The notes: generated by a model from the sequence alone, not told the origin. A stretch of 64,000 nt of DNA from Blastocatellia bacterium AA13 (GCA_003222245.1 QHVH01000026.1:30398-94397); one strand, 5' to 3'; positions 17,054 to 25,891 are shown, numbered from the stretch's first letter. Made by a program: numbers and translations.

Positions 17054-17602
17054 GTGGTGGGAGCGTTTCTAATAATCTTGATGATGGCTCTAGGAGGGGC
17101 GGCGCCTGAAGCCCGCTCTAACATTGATGTCGACCCTCCCGCGGCGAAGGCGCCGGTCGCGGACACAATGACTGTTGCGCAAGAAAAACTGCCTGCGTTC
17201 GACGACTATCCTGTCGATAATCAATTCGAAGGAAAGCCCGCCCTGCCCCACATCGTCACAAAAGAAGCGAGTTTGTATCGAACCGCGATAAAGGAACAAG
17301 CCGCGAACGGACCGAACTTCGCCGGACACTACACAATAATCGAGATTGGCTGCGGAGCGGCCTGCGCGCAGTTTGCCGTGGTTGATGCCAGAACCGGCGA
17401 TGTGCTCTTTCAACCATTCAATCTGGTATATGGCGCGGAGGATCAACGCGAGCTTCAGGAAAAGTACGATCCTCAATATCGCCTCAACAGCCGCCTGCTT
17501 GTTGCTTTTGGCTCAATTAAGACAAAAGGAAAGAGACTCTTCTTCTACAAGTGGGAAGGCGATCGCTTCAAGCTGGTCCATTCGTCGATAAAGAAAGACT
17601 AA
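17054..17602 (+). CDS. Secreted protein of unknown function
   Basis: A 182-residue product with an N-terminal signal-like hydrophobic segment (VGAFLIILMMALGGAAPEA). The core has the motif GPNFAGHYTIIEIGCGAACAQFAVVDARTG, two Cys four residues apart, followed by beta-rich sequence. The two cysteines could form a disulfide or bind metal. I recognise the style of widespread small exported hypothetical proteins but no function. GTG 17054 is chosen because AAGGAG lies at suitable distance upstream. It ends 13 bases before the thioredoxin-fusion gene and may be cotranscribed with it. Confidence 0.72.
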   Translation: MVGAFLIILMMALGGAAPEARSNIDVDPPAAKAPVADTMTVAQEKLPAFDDYPVDNQFEGKPALPHIVTKEASLYRTAIKEQAANGPNFAGHYTIIEIGCGAACAQFAVVDARTGDVLFQPFNLVYGAEDQRELQEKYDPQYRLNSRLLVAFGSIKTKGKRLFFYKWEGDRFKLVHSSIKKD

Positions 17603-17615
17603 GAAAGGCTCAGTG

Positions 17616-19214
17616 ATGTTGGACATTGGCGACAGCGCGGCTACTTTTTCACTCTCAGGGCTTCGGGGCAGGCGCTGGTCGTTTCCCGAGGATGCAGCAG
17701 GCAAGCCGGCGCTGCTGGTCTTCTTCGAAACGGATTGTCCTACGTGCCAGCTTACGATTCCATATCTAAATCGGCTCTTCGAGGTTTTACGTGACCAGGC
17801 AAACGTGATCGGCATATCTCAGGATGCCGAGCCGCGGACCGCTTCATTGACCGCGCGGCTGCCGATTACCTTCCCGGTATTGCTCGACGAGGGCCTCGTA
17901 GTGACCCGTCAATTCGATCCGCAGGCAGTGCCCACGCTGTTTCTTTTAAGACCTGATGGCGTGGTCGCTCGAACACAAAGCGGCTTCGATAAAAGCGACC
18001 TCAACGCCATTGCCTCGGATCTCTCGCGGATGACTGGTGTCGATCCATTTATCATTGCGGAACCTTTCGATGGCGCGCCGGAACGGAAGATGGGCTGCGT
18101 CTCTCGCCATCTCGAGCGGATGGGGGAAGGCGAATCCGCGGACTCGCTCGATTTGTACTCGACCCGATCCGCAAGAGCCTCGCGAATCGTTCTGGAAGAT
18201 TCCATCGATCCTTATGAGTATTGCGCTGAGAAGTTCAATGATCCGCTGCCTGTAGTCCCGCCCACGCTCGAACGGGTCGAGCGAATGTTGAGTCACGCGC
18301 AGCTTGCTCCTGATGAAGTGATAGCTCGAATACCGCCAAACTACGGAGCCGCCACAGTCGAGAAGATCGCCGCGAACGCCGTGATGGCAGGGTGCGTTCC
18401 CGAGATGATGCGGGTGCTGGTTCCGCTGCTGAGAGCGGTTTGCGACGAGCGTTTCAATATTCACGGTGTTCAGGCGACCACTCACTTCGCCGCTCCGCTG
18501 GTGATCGTAAACGGCCCGATTCGAAGCGAGCTCGGCTTCGCAAGCCGAAGCAATGTGTTCAGCAACGTAGCGCGCGCCAACAGCACTGTCGGAAGAGCGC
18601 TTCAGTTGATCCTGATCAATCTTGGAGGCGCCCGGCCAGGCGAGATCGATATGTCGACGCTGGGCAACCCGGGGAAGTTCTCCTTCTGCATAGCTGAAAA
18701 CGAAGAAGACAGCCCATGGCAGCCCTTGCACGTGGAGCTTGGGTTCCGGCCGGATCAAAGCACGATCAGCCTCTTCGCCGGTGAGGCGCCCGGCGGAGTC
18801 AGCGAGCACAACGCGAGAACCGGCAAGGCGGTTCTGAAAGCGATCGCCGCAAAGCTGGCTACAGTTTGGAGCTATCGTCAGTGCGCTGCCGCAGAGGCAA
18901 TCGTCGTGATCTGCCCCGAGCACGCAAAGACACTTGCTCGCGATGGGTTCACGAAGCAGTCCGCGCGAGAATTTCTATTCGAAAATACGGGCGTTCCGGT
19001 GCGGGCTTATAACGAACCCGATGGCGAAGGAACTCAGTTCGTAAAAATGTACAAAGAAGTCTGGATTGACGGCGAGCTCTGCTACAGAAAATTCCGTGAG
19101 CCTGAATCGATCAAGCTCGTCGTTGGCGGTGGAACCGCGGGAAAGTTCTCCGCGGTAATCGGCAGCTGGGCCACGGGTCCGCGAGGCAGCCAGATGGTGA
19201 CCTATCCCATATGA
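17616..19214 (+). CDS. Thioredoxin-fold (redoxin) domain fused to a large conserved domain, partner of UGSC selenoprotein
   Basis: Residues about 1-150 are a TlpA/redoxin-type thioredoxin fold with active site CPTC (C41-C44), a cis-Pro loop (AVPTLFLL) and no signal peptide. The remaining 380 residues form a separate conserved domain. Blocks are YEYCAEKFNDPLPVVPPTLERV, IPPNYGAATVEKIAANAVMAGC, FNIHGVQATTHFAAPLVIVNGP, LGGARPGEIDMSTLGNPGKF and a CIAENEE stretch. I recall this domain in many bacteria next to UGSC-motif genes, without a proven function. Start ATG 17616 is chosen; GTG 17613 is possible. The UGSC gene follows 65 bases later on the same strand. A shared thiol/selenol redox role is inferred. 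Confidence 0.83.
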   Translation: MLDIGDSAATFSLSGLRGRRWSFPEDAAGKPALLVFFETDCPTCQLTIPYLNRLFEVLRDQANVIGISQDAEPRTASLTARLPITFPVLLDEGLVVTRQFDPQAVPTLFLLRPDGVVARTQSGFDKSDLNAIASDLSRMTGVDPFIIAEPFDGAPERKMGCVSRHLERMGEGESADSLDLYSTRSARASRIVLEDSIDPYEYCAEKFNDPLPVVPPTLERVERMLSHAQLAPDEVIARIPPNYGAATVEKIAANAVMAGCVPEMMRVLVPLLRAVCDERFNIHGVQATTHFAAPLVIVNGPIRSELGFASRSNVFSNVARANSTVGRALQLILINLGGARPGEIDMSTLGNPGKFSFCIAENEEDSPWQPLHVELGFRPDQSTISLFAGEAPGGVSEHNARTGKAVLKAIAAKLATVWSYRQCAAAEAIVVICPEHAKTLARDGFTKQSAREFLFENTGVPVRAYNEPDGEGTQFVKMYKEVWIDGELCYRKFREPESIKLVVGGGTAGKFSAVIGSWATGPRGSQMVTYPI

Positions 19215-19279
19215 TCCGACTACAGCTTTGTATATCCGCGGAAGCGGACCCGATAAGATTCGAGAGAGGAGAGCTGAAA

Positions 19280-19810
19280 ATGCCAATCACACTGGTCAAT
19301 CCGCTTGATGAGACGCCGCGCGCTCATGTCGCTGCGGCGCAGCGGCTCGATACGCTTGTCGGTAAGACAATCGGTCTGCTGGACATCAGCAAGCCCGGAG
19401 GCAGCATATTTCTTGATCATATCGAGCGACGGCTGCGCGAACGGTACGGAGTGGCGGCGGTTTTACGGGAGATGAAGCCGACGTTCACCAAGCCCGCGCC
19501 GGCGGACGTGCTCGATAAAATGCGCGATCACAAGGTTGACGCGGTCATTGAAGCGCTGGCCGACTGAGGGTCCTGCACGACGTGCAGTTTGCACGATTCA
19601 ATAAGGCTCGAAACATCAGGCATAGCGTCTATTCCGGTTGCTACCACTGAGTTCATTACCGCCGCTCGTGCTCAGGCAAGTGCGTTGGGCCGCGCGGACT
19701 ATGACGCGGTCTACGTCCCACATCCGATTCAGGACCAAACTCGTGAAGAGATCGAGGCCAAGGCGGACGCCGTTCTTGAAGAGATCGTGTCGAGATTAAT
19801 CGGAAGATGA
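19280..19810 (+). CDS. UGSC-family selenoprotein (in-frame TGA read as selenocysteine)
   Basis: Two open stretches, 19280-19564 and 19568-19810, are in the same frame and separated by one TGA (19565-19567). Read through, they give a single 176-residue protein with selenocysteine at position 96 in the motif (A)D-U-G-S-C-T-T-C, the hallmark of the UGSC (seleno)protein family. The surrounding sequence (TFTKPAPADVLDKM before, LHDSIRLETSGIASIPVATTEF after) fits the family as I remember it. ATG 19280 has AGGAGAG upstream. There is no signal peptide, so it is probably cytosolic. The upstream gene brings a thioredoxin domain. No selA, selB, selC or selD gene is in the window. The biochemical role is unknown. 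Confidence 0.88.
19581..19595 (+). promoter_or_regulatory. Candidate bacterial SECIS stem-loop of the UGSC gene
   Basis: A 6-bp perfect stem CGTGCA/TGCACG closes a GTT apical loop, with 19 bases between the TGA and the loop. That spacing and a loop starting with G then U fit the general bSECIS pattern bound by SelB. An overlapping competing hairpin, CTGCAC-GAC-GTGCAG (19573-19587), puts its loop 11 bases from TGA and fits less well. Confidence 0.68.
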
Positions 19811-19914
19811 ATTCGGTATCCCCCGCCCTGCTCGGGTTGCGAGCCGCGAAGTATCACGTGCCGTTTAAGCTTACCGACAGCGCGCTCGGATAATTCATTT
19901 CGGCTCTACAGGCT

Positions 19915-21204
19915 TCACTTCGAAGCCTTGTACACCTGACCTGCTTTCATAACGAAGGCGACTTTTCCGAGCGCGTGGATGTCCTCGAGGGGGTTGCCTT
20001 CGACCGCGATTATGTCCGCGAGCTTTCCTCGTTCAATAGTCCCGATCTGCTTTTCCATTCTCAGGAGTTGAGATGTTGTCGTTGTCGCGGCCCGCAGCGC
20101 ATCGAGAGGCTTCATTCCGTATTCGACCATTTTATAGAACTCCCGCGCGGATGTGCCGTGTTCGAACGCGCCCACGTCGGTGCCGAATACTATCTTCACT
20201 CCCGCCTTCATGGCTTTCTGAAAGACTTCTCTGTGACGAACGACTATTCGCCTTCGCATATCGGTATCGTCTTCGCGGGTCTCTGGAATATAGACGGAGA
20301 GCGTCGGACACCAGAATACGCCGCGTTCGACCAGCAGTTTGATAGCCTCGTCGTCCATCAACATTCCGTGCTCTATCGACCTGGCGCCGCCGCGTATCGC
20401 ATTCTTCGCGCCGTCGCCTCCATAGGCATGAGCCGCGACATCGCGTCTCCATCTCTTTGCTTCTTCGACGACCGCGCGCACCTCATCGACTGATACTTGA
20501 CCGAGCGGCTCGAGCGTAACCGGGTCCACGTGACGGAGCGTGCCAGTCGCATAGAGCTTGATCCAATCGGCTCCGTACTTCACCTGGCGGCGTATCTCGG
20601 CGATCATTGCATCCCGAGAATCGGTGAGAGCGGCCGGCTCCGGAACTTGAATGTCCGGGTTGAGCCCGGCGTTGTTCATATGGCCGCCCGTGATCGTGAG
20701 CGCGTAGGTGGAAACCAGGAGTCGAGGTCCGGGCACGATGCCTTGATTAATGCCGTCGCGAAGAGCGACGTCGGCGAAGCCGGCGCCTTCGCTATCCAGA
20801 TCCCGCATAGTCGTGAATCCGGCTTCCAGATCGCGTTTGGCGGCGGCTACGCCTTGAACGGTTCGAAAAGCCTGTGATTTCGTGATGACCGGCGGCGCCC
20901 CGCGCTCATCCTCGGGCTGCAACATCACGTGAGTATGGCAATCGATGAGTCCGGGAAGGACCGTGTAGCCCGAGAGATCTATGACTCTTGCGCCGGCAGG
21001 GATTGCAAGTCCGGCGCCCACCTGCTCGATCCGCTCGCCGTTTACGATAATCACGGCGTTCTGGATTACCGAGCCGTCCATTGGATTGATAAGGCGTCCG
21101 CAGCGTATGGCCGTAAGTGACGCGTTTTGCGCCGGTGCTTTGAGACAGAAGACGGAGAGAAGAAGCGAGATTGCAAGAATCGAGCTAATCGGGCTTTTAT
21201 GCAT
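19915..21204 (-). CDS. Secreted metal-dependent amidohydrolase (imidazolonepropionase/prolidase-like)
   Basis: A 429-residue exported amidohydrolase. It begins with a signal peptide (SSILAISLLLSVFCLKAPAQ). Metal-site motifs are in the expected order: DCHTHV, carboxylated-lysine candidate K in WIKLYATG, HAYG, IEHG and the final Asp in FGTDVG. The C-terminal LADIIAVEGNPLEDI is typical of the family, which contains Xaa-Pro dipeptidases and carboxypeptidases acting on N-blocked dipeptides. Exact substrate unknown. ATG 21204 is preferred over GTG 21213. It is divergent from the ECF sigma gene. Confidence 0.87.
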   Translation of the reverse strand: MHKSPISSILAISLLLSVFCLKAPAQNASLTAIRCGRLINPMDGSVIQNAVIIVNGERIEQVGAGLAIPAGARVIDLSGYTVLPGLIDCHTHVMLQPEDERGAPPVITKSQAFRTVQGVAAAKRDLEAGFTTMRDLDSEGAGFADVALRDGINQGIVPGPRLLVSTYALTITGGHMNNAGLNPDIQVPEPAALTDSRDAMIAEIRRQVKYGADWIKLYATGTLRHVDPVTLEPLGQVSVDEVRAVVEEAKRWRRDVAAHAYGGDGAKNAIRGGARSIEHGMLMDDEAIKLLVERGVFWCPTLSVYIPETREDDTDMRRRIVVRHREVFQKAMKAGVKIVFGTDVGAFEHGTSAREFYKMVEYGMKPLDALRAATTTTSQLLRMEKQIGTIERGKLADIIAVEGNPLEDIHALGKVAFVMKAGQVYKASK

Positions 21205-21378
21205 TACACTCACTTTCGTTTTTGTTTTGGCGGATTATACTGTGACAGGCTTCTTGATTACAGAAAACCGGTCCGGTAGTCAAGAAAGGGCAGAAAAGGG
21301 AACTTCCGGCAGCCCATATCTGAATAATGAAGGTAGCCGGCAGCCCAGCATAGAAAACGGGCATTAAGCACGAGGACG

Positions 21379-21990
21379 ATGGCGTTAAGCAGCTTCTTAA
21401 GCGATTACGATCTGTTGCGGCTTATGATGGCCGGGAACGAAGAGGCTTTCACGATCCTGTATCGCAGGCGTCAGGGAGGAATCTACAGATTCGCGATACA
21501 GATGTCAGGTTCTGAATCCATCGCCGAGGATGTTACGCAGGAGGTGTTCCTCCTCCTCATGCGCGAAGCTGCCGGCTACGACCCCGAACGCGGATCTTTG
21601 TCAGCATATCTGTATGGTATCGCGCGAAACTTTGTTCTGAGGCGGCTCCAACAGGATCAGAGATTCGCGGCGATCGACGATGAGAAGATCGACCTTCATG
21701 CGGACGGCGACCGCTTCACGGCTCGCGCCGACCTGTTGGCCGATTTAACGAAGAGCGAAACCGTGGAGCTGGTGCGGGCCGCGGTATTATCGCTGCCGCC
21801 TCGCTACAGGGAGGTGGTCGTGCTGTGCGATCTGCAAGAGGTCAATTATGCCGATGCTGCCGTTATAATGGGCTGCGCGGTAGGTACGGTTCGTTCCCGC
21901 TTGCACAGGGCTCGAGCGCTGCTTGCGGAAAAGCTGCGAGCAACCGTTGAAGAGCCGCGACCGGTTACGACCGCGAGGTGTTTTGCATGA
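21379..21990 (+). CDS. ECF-type RNA polymerase sigma factor
   Basis: A 203-residue sigma-70 family factor of the extracytoplasmic-function class. Region 2 is seen as GNEEAFTILYRRRQGGIYRFAIQMSG...AEDVTQEVFLLLMREA (about residues 18-62), with SAYLYGIARNFVLRRL. Region 4 is LSLPPRYREVVVLCDLQEVNYADAAVIMGCAVGTVRSRLHRARALL (about 137-182). It is followed by its likely anti-sigma factor with an ATGA overlap. Two copies of CCGGCAGCCCA (21306-21316 and 21337-21347) lie just upstream and could belong to the promoter region. Confidence 0.94.
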   Translation: MALSSFLSDYDLLRLMMAGNEEAFTILYRRRQGGIYRFAIQMSGSESIAEDVTQEVFLLLMREAAGYDPERGSLSAYLYGIARNFVLRRLQQDQRFAAIDDEKIDLHADGDRFTARADLLADLTKSETVELVRAAVLSLPPRYREVVVLCDLQEVNYADAAVIMGCAVGTVRSRLHRARALLAEKLRATVEEPRPVTTARCFA

Positions 21991-22772
21991 AGTGCAATGA
22001 TTTCGAGATTATTCTAGTTGATTTGGCGCGAGACCGGTTGATTGAAGCCGCCGCGCGCGATCAAGGGCTGGCTCACGCGTCCGCATGCTCGCGATGTTGC
22101 TCGCGATTGGAATACGAGCGCTCGGTAGTTGCGGCGTTGACGATGCTCGCCGAGAGCCAGTCCGGTTGCGCGGCGCCCGCGCGCGTTGAATTGAATTTGA
22201 TCGCGGCTTTTCGTGAGAACAACTGGAACGCGGCGCCGGTTCATCGTGCCCGCCCGGCGTCTCGGCGGCCGCTCACCTGGGCGGCCGCTGCTGCGATAGT
22301 CATTATGGCGATCGCTGCACTGGCCTGGTTCCAGTCTCGGCCGATTGATCGGCCGGTACCTGCCGCGGGTAATAGTGCTCAGGCACAGGCGCTCAAAGAA
22401 CCTGTGTCGAACGAACCATCCCGGAGCCGGAAGAATATTGATGCTTCCGGCAAGCAGGCGGCAGTCCACCCAACACACAAACGGTCGCTGGTGCACACGG
22501 CCTCGAACGGCGAGGCGACGCGCGAATCCCTGATAGCGGATAAAGGAAATTCGGCGCAGGGAGACTCGGAAGTAACGACCGATTTCATGCCGTTGAGCTT
22601 TACCGAAAACGTAGCCGGCGACAGCTTGCAACTCGTGCGAGTCGCGCTTCCGCGCTCTGCATTGGCATCGTTCGGATTGCCGATTAACACCGAGCGCGCA
22701 GGGCAGCCGATCAAGGCGGACGTCGTCGTGGGGAATGACGGCGTGGCCCGCGCGATTAGATTTGTCTATTGA
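21987..22772 (+). CDS. Putative zinc-binding anti-sigma factor, single-pass membrane protein
   Basis: A 261-residue protein. The N-terminal cytosolic part carries HASACSRC, a HX3CX2C zinc-associated anti-sigma (ZAS) motif at about residues 29-36. A membrane helix (LTWAAAAAIVIMAIAALAWF) is centred near residue 105, and the C-terminal half is a periplasmic domain of low complexity then beta-rich sequence. ATG 21987 overlaps the sigma stop (ATGA) and has GAGGTG six bases upstream, which settles the start and indicates translational coupling. Membrane signals would release the sigma factor (family knowledge). The sensed signal is unknown. Confidence 0.84.
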   Translation: MKCNDFEIILVDLARDRLIEAAARDQGLAHASACSRCCSRLEYERSVVAALTMLAESQSGCAAPARVELNLIAAFRENNWNAAPVHRARPASRRPLTWAAAAAIVIMAIAALAWFQSRPIDRPVPAAGNSAQAQALKEPVSNEPSRSRKNIDASGKQAAVHPTHKRSLVHTASNGEATRESLIADKGNSAQGDSEVTTDFMPLSFTENVAGDSLQLVRVALPRSALASFGLPINTERAGQPIKADVVVGNDGVARAIRFVY

Positions 22773-22809
22773 TGATTGCTCTATTGTTATCGAGGAAGGA
22801 GAGTCTTTG

Positions 22810-23790
22810 ATGAAAAGAAAGAAACTGATCATTGTGTCGCTTAGTATTCTGGCTCTTTTGATGAACTGCCTAAACGCAGTCGCCCGCCAGGAGAAAGCTG
22901 AAACGAAGGCCAAGCAGGAAGCCAAGCAGGAAATAACGGTACAGATCGAAGGGCCGACCTGGGAACATGAAGCGCCCGAGATGATCTCGATCCAGGGACA
23001 AGGCGACACGTTTACATTCATAAGATCCGAGATGAGCTTCGGAGGCCGAGTCGTTAAGGGCGCTCCATACTCGGCGCAGACGATCAGCGAGAGCGTGCAA
23101 ACGCTCTCCGACGGAAATCGAATCGTCCACCGCAACGAGGGCTCGGTCGCACGCGATGGCGAAGGCCGTACCCGCCGCGAACAGGTATTGCGAGCGATCG
23201 GTCCATGGACATCGGCAAACGAGCCGCAGAAATCAATTTTCATTCAGGATCCTGTTTCGGGCGTCAACTACGTGATCGAGCCAGGCAGCAAGACGGCACG
23301 AAAAATGAATGTCGTGACCGTGCGCTCTTCCGACGGCGCCGCCACCGTAGATATGCCGCGCAGGCGTCAAGGACTTCCCGCTCCCGGGGAAGTGATGGTT
23401 AATGCGGCTCGCGGCGGCCCGGGGTTTAGCGTGCGCGGCGGCGGGCCGATGAACAAACACGAAGCGAAGGAAGAATCGCTTGGCAAGAAGATGTTCGACG
23501 GCCTGGAAGCTGAAGGCACTCGTTCTACGATCACGATTCCGGCGGGCGAAATCGGAAACGAACAGCCGATTCTGATCGTTTCTGAGCGCTGGTATTCACC
23601 GGAGCTCCAGACAGTGATTATGAGCAAGCATACCGACCCTAGAATGGGTGAAACCACGTTCCACCTCTCCAATATAAGCAGAGAAGAACCGGCTCGATCA
23701 TTGTTCGAAGCGCCGGCCGATTACACGGTTAAGGAAGAACCCGGTCCTGGGGTTCGATTTCAGATGAAGAAGAAACCGACCGAGCTTTAG
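22810..23790 (+). CDS. Secreted protein in the sigma/anti-sigma operon
   Basis: A 326-residue exported protein with a signal peptide (KKLIIVSLSILALLMNCLNAVA) and a short Lys/Glu/Ala-rich segment of KQEAKQE type. Recognisable blocks are NRIVHRNEGSVARDGEGRTRREQ, a style I recall in Acidobacteriota exported proteins encoded beside sigma/zf-HC2 genes, and a C-terminal WYSPELQTVIMSKHTDPRMGETTFHLSNI stretch. No catalytic motif is evident. ATG 22810 is chosen because AAGGAG lies at good distance and the signal peptide follows; a longer reading from 22735 is unlikely. A strong terminator follows at 23841. It may be the sensor input or a target of the upstream sigma system (inferred). Confidence 0.74.
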   Translation: MKRKKLIIVSLSILALLMNCLNAVARQEKAETKAKQEAKQEITVQIEGPTWEHEAPEMISIQGQGDTFTFIRSEMSFGGRVVKGAPYSAQTISESVQTLSDGNRIVHRNEGSVARDGEGRTRREQVLRAIGPWTSANEPQKSIFIQDPVSGVNYVIEPGSKTARKMNVVTVRSSDGAATVDMPRRRQGLPAPGEVMVNAARGGPGFSVRGGGPMNKHEAKEESLGKKMFDGLEAEGTRSTITIPAGEIGNEQPILIVSERWYSPELQTVIMSKHTDPRMGETTFHLSNISREEPARSLFEAPADYTVKEEPGPGVRFQMKKKPTEL

Positions 23791-23840
23791 AGCTTGTAGG
23801 GTTTGTCCGCGGGCGCCGCCAGCGGGGACGCTCAAAGGCA

Positions 23841-23888
23841 AAATGGGGCGAGACTCAAACAGGGAGAGTCTCGCCCCATTTCTATTTT
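23841..23888 (+). terminator. Rho-independent terminator after the sigma-factor operon
   Basis: A perfect 16-bp stem, with arms 23841-23856 and 23866-23881, closes a nine-base loop and is followed by CTATTTT. It ends the sigma/anti-sigma/secreted-protein unit and lies between that unit and egtB, which therefore needs its own promoter in 23889-24020. Confidence 0.9.
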
Positions 23889-24030
23889 AAAGTATGCCGA
23901 ACGCGGCGTCGGGTTGGCAGAATCCAGCCTCGAGTTTTACTATTTATGCGGCACTCGGAATAGGCCGCAAATCGCGCCGCAGAGACCTTCAAGAAAACAA
24001 AAATCAAATCATCGAAAGACGAGAGGAATA

Positions 24031-25311
24031 ATGGTCGCTCGAGAAATCGGCATACAATCAAGCGCTCAATCGTTGCTGGAACAATTTCGGCAGGTGCGCG
24101 CCAGAACTCTTCAGATCGTCGCGCCGCTGGAAATAGAAGATTACGTGGTGCAGACCGCGCCGTTCATGAGCCCGCCGAGATGGCACATGGGCCATACGAC
24201 TTGGTTCTTCGAAATGCTGCTGAAGCAATTCGTGCCCGGTTACGAACTCTATTCCGAAGAGTACCTTTATTATTTCAATTCTTACTATGAACGGTTCGGC
24301 ACTCGAATAGAGCGAGACAGGCGCGGCACCAGATCACGCCCTACCGTTCGCGAGACAAGGGCATACCGGGAACAGGTCGACGATGCAATGATGAAGCTGC
24401 TCATGGACGCCGACGACCATTCGCAGGGCTCTGAAATAAATTCGCTCACCCGGCTTGGACTCGAGCACGAGATGCAGCATCAGGAGCTTCTTGTCTACGA
24501 CATAAAGCACCTATTATGCGACCAGTATGCTGCGCCGCCGAGACCGATCTTCAGGCCGACGGGCTTCAAATCGGCGATGGTTGAGATTGACGGCGGGATC
24601 TTCGAAATGGGCTATGCCGGAGATGATTTTGCTTATGATAACGAAAAGCCTCGCCACTCCGTCTACCTGCAAGACTACGCCGTTGATGATGCGCCCGTCA
24701 CAAACGGAGACTATCTTGCCTTTATAAACGATGGTGGATATCAGGATCATCGATTATGGTTTTCGGACGCCTGGAGTCTTCTTCATCAGGAGGAATGGCA
24801 GGCCCCGATGTACTGGGAACTCGAAGGCGGTCAGTGGCTCATCAGAGATTTTCACGGACTCTCATTCGCCCGGGATCGCGCGGAAGAACCGGTTTGCCAT
24901 GTCAGTTATTACGAGGCGTCGGCGTATGCAAAGTGGGCGGGAAAGCGATTGCCGACCGAGGCTGAATGGGAAAAAGCATCGGCTCTTGCTTCTCCGGAAG
25001 AAGCCAACTTTTATGAGAATGGCTTATGGGGCGTGAGTCCAGTCGGTTCCTTTCCGAGAGGAAAGAGCAAGTACGGCTGTTATCAGATGCTTGGCGATGT
25101 CTGGGAGTGGACGATGTCGGACTATGCGCCGTATCCGGGTTTCAAGTGCGAGTTCGACGAGTACAACGACAAGTTCTTCGTAGGGCAACGAGTGCTCCGA
25201 GGCGGAAGCTACGCGACCCCTCGCTCTCATATACGTCCGACGTATAGAAATTTTTTCTATCCTCAGGAGCGATGGGTAATCGCCGGTTTCCGCTGCGCCA
25301 AGACGTTGTAA
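24031..25311 (+). CDS. egtB: Ergothioneine biosynthesis protein EgtB (hercynylcysteine sulfoxide synthase type)
   Basis: EgtB is a non-heme iron enzyme that joins trimethylhistidine to a thiol substrate with oxygen. The 426-residue protein has an N-terminal DinB-like helical domain carrying the iron ligands (H in GHTTWFF near residue 55, and HEMQH in [12 protein letters not shown]), and a C-terminal formylglycine-generating-enzyme fold ([47 protein letters not shown]). ATG 24031 is preceded by GAGAGGA. A longer open reading from 23803 runs through the terminator and is rejected. The usual partner egtD (histidine methyltransferase) is not in the window. Confidence 0.9.
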   Translation: MVAREIGIQSSAQSLLEQFRQVRARTLQIVAPLEIEDYVVQTAPFMSPPRWHMGHTTWFFEMLLKQFVPGYELYSEEYLYYFNSYYERFGTRIERDRRGTRSRPTVRETRAYREQVDDAMMKLLMDADDHSQGSEINSLTRLGLEHEMQHQELLVYDIKHLLCDQYAAPPRPIFRPTGFKSAMVEIDGGIFEMGYAGDDFAYDNEKPRHSVYLQDYAVDDAPVTNGDYLAFINDGGYQDHRLWFSDAWSLLHQEEWQAPMYWELEGGQWLIRDFHGLSFARDRAEEPVCHVSYYEASAYAKWAGKRLPTEAEWEKASALASPEEANFYENGLWGVSPVGSFPRGKSKYGCYQMLGDVWEWTMSDYAPYPGFKCEFDEYNDKFFVGQRVLRGGSYATPRSHIRPTYRNFFYPQERWVIAGFRCAKTL

Positions 25312-25476
25312 TGCGAAGGGCCTCCATAGCACGGTTGCTATGAACCCATCGGAGAAAAATAAAACCCGCGACAATTAGGAATCAAGCCGGCTCAAAATCG
25401 ACGTATGTGCGGGCCGCCGTTCTCACCGCTATTGAAGAGTCCTATCATTTCAGAATTTGGGTTGTAATGAGAAGAA

Positions 25477-25498
25477 GGGCGGGCATGGAGGCCCGCCC
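25477..25498. terminator. GC-rich hairpin, possible terminator
   Basis: GGGCGGGC and GCCCGCCC pair around a six-base loop between the convergent egtB and a small minus-strand gene. The following T-run is weak on the plus strand; on the minus strand the arm is followed by TTCTTCTC. A similar sequence recurs at 62240-62263. Confidence 0.5.
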
Positions 25499-25567
25499 CT
25501 GCATTTCCGCTTCAGCAGTAAGATGCAGTAATGTGTGATCACATCAACTGATCACGGACATTCAGCT

Positions 25568-25891
25568 CTACTGACCTCGATGCTGCGAATCGTGTTTCTG
25601 GCGATAGATACCGCGGCTGGCCCTGTCCAATTCGTGATTGAGCCGTTCACGCTCGCGGTATGAGACGTGCCCATCCGCTTTCGCTCTCGCCTCGTCGACT
25701 CTTATACGTCCCTGCTCTGCTTCCAATCGGCCGGCCTCGCGCCGAGTCAAGGAGCCGCTCTGAATCCCCTGTCTAATTCGTTGCTGTTCGCTATGCTCGC
25801 GACGATTGATATGCGGTGTATTCGCGCTTGCCGAAATTCCCAACCCCACTACGACCGCGGCGCTCAAGACGAATCCTGTCACTCTGTTCAT
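25568..25891 (-). CDS. Small basic exported protein of unknown function
   Basis: A 107-residue protein with a signal peptide (RVTGFVLSAAVVVGLGISASA) and a charged helical mature part. The block IRQGIQSGSLTRREAGRLEAEQGRI, then DGHVSYRERERLNHELDRASRGIY, resembles a repeated EF-hand-like or helix-turn pattern found in small exported proteins of several phyla, with no proven function. Start ATG 25891 is chosen because GGAGGAAC lies just upstream and the signal peptide follows. It is separated from TSUP by 119 bases. Confidence 0.75.
   Translation of the reverse strand: MNRVTGFVLSAAVVVGLGISASANTPHINRREHSEQQRIRQGIQSGSLTRREAGRLEAEQGRIRVDEARAKADGHVSYRERERLNHELDRASRGIYRQKHDSQHRGQ

Noticed and set aside
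17946..18923. 325-codon minus-strand open frame
   Set aside because: It lies antisense to the thioredoxin-fusion gene and has no family features.
19589..19810. Small separate gene after the UGSC TGA
   Set aside because: It is in the same frame as the preceding open stretch and only completes the UGSC family protein through the TGA.
22014..23243. 409-codon minus-strand open frame opposite the anti-sigma gene
   Set aside because: It is a shadow of two real plus-strand genes and has no recognisable domain.
23803..24030. N-terminal extension of EgtB upstream of ATG 24031
   Set aside because: It would run straight through a strong terminator stem, and the translated residues are unlike EgtB. 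ATG 24031 has a good ribosome binding site.
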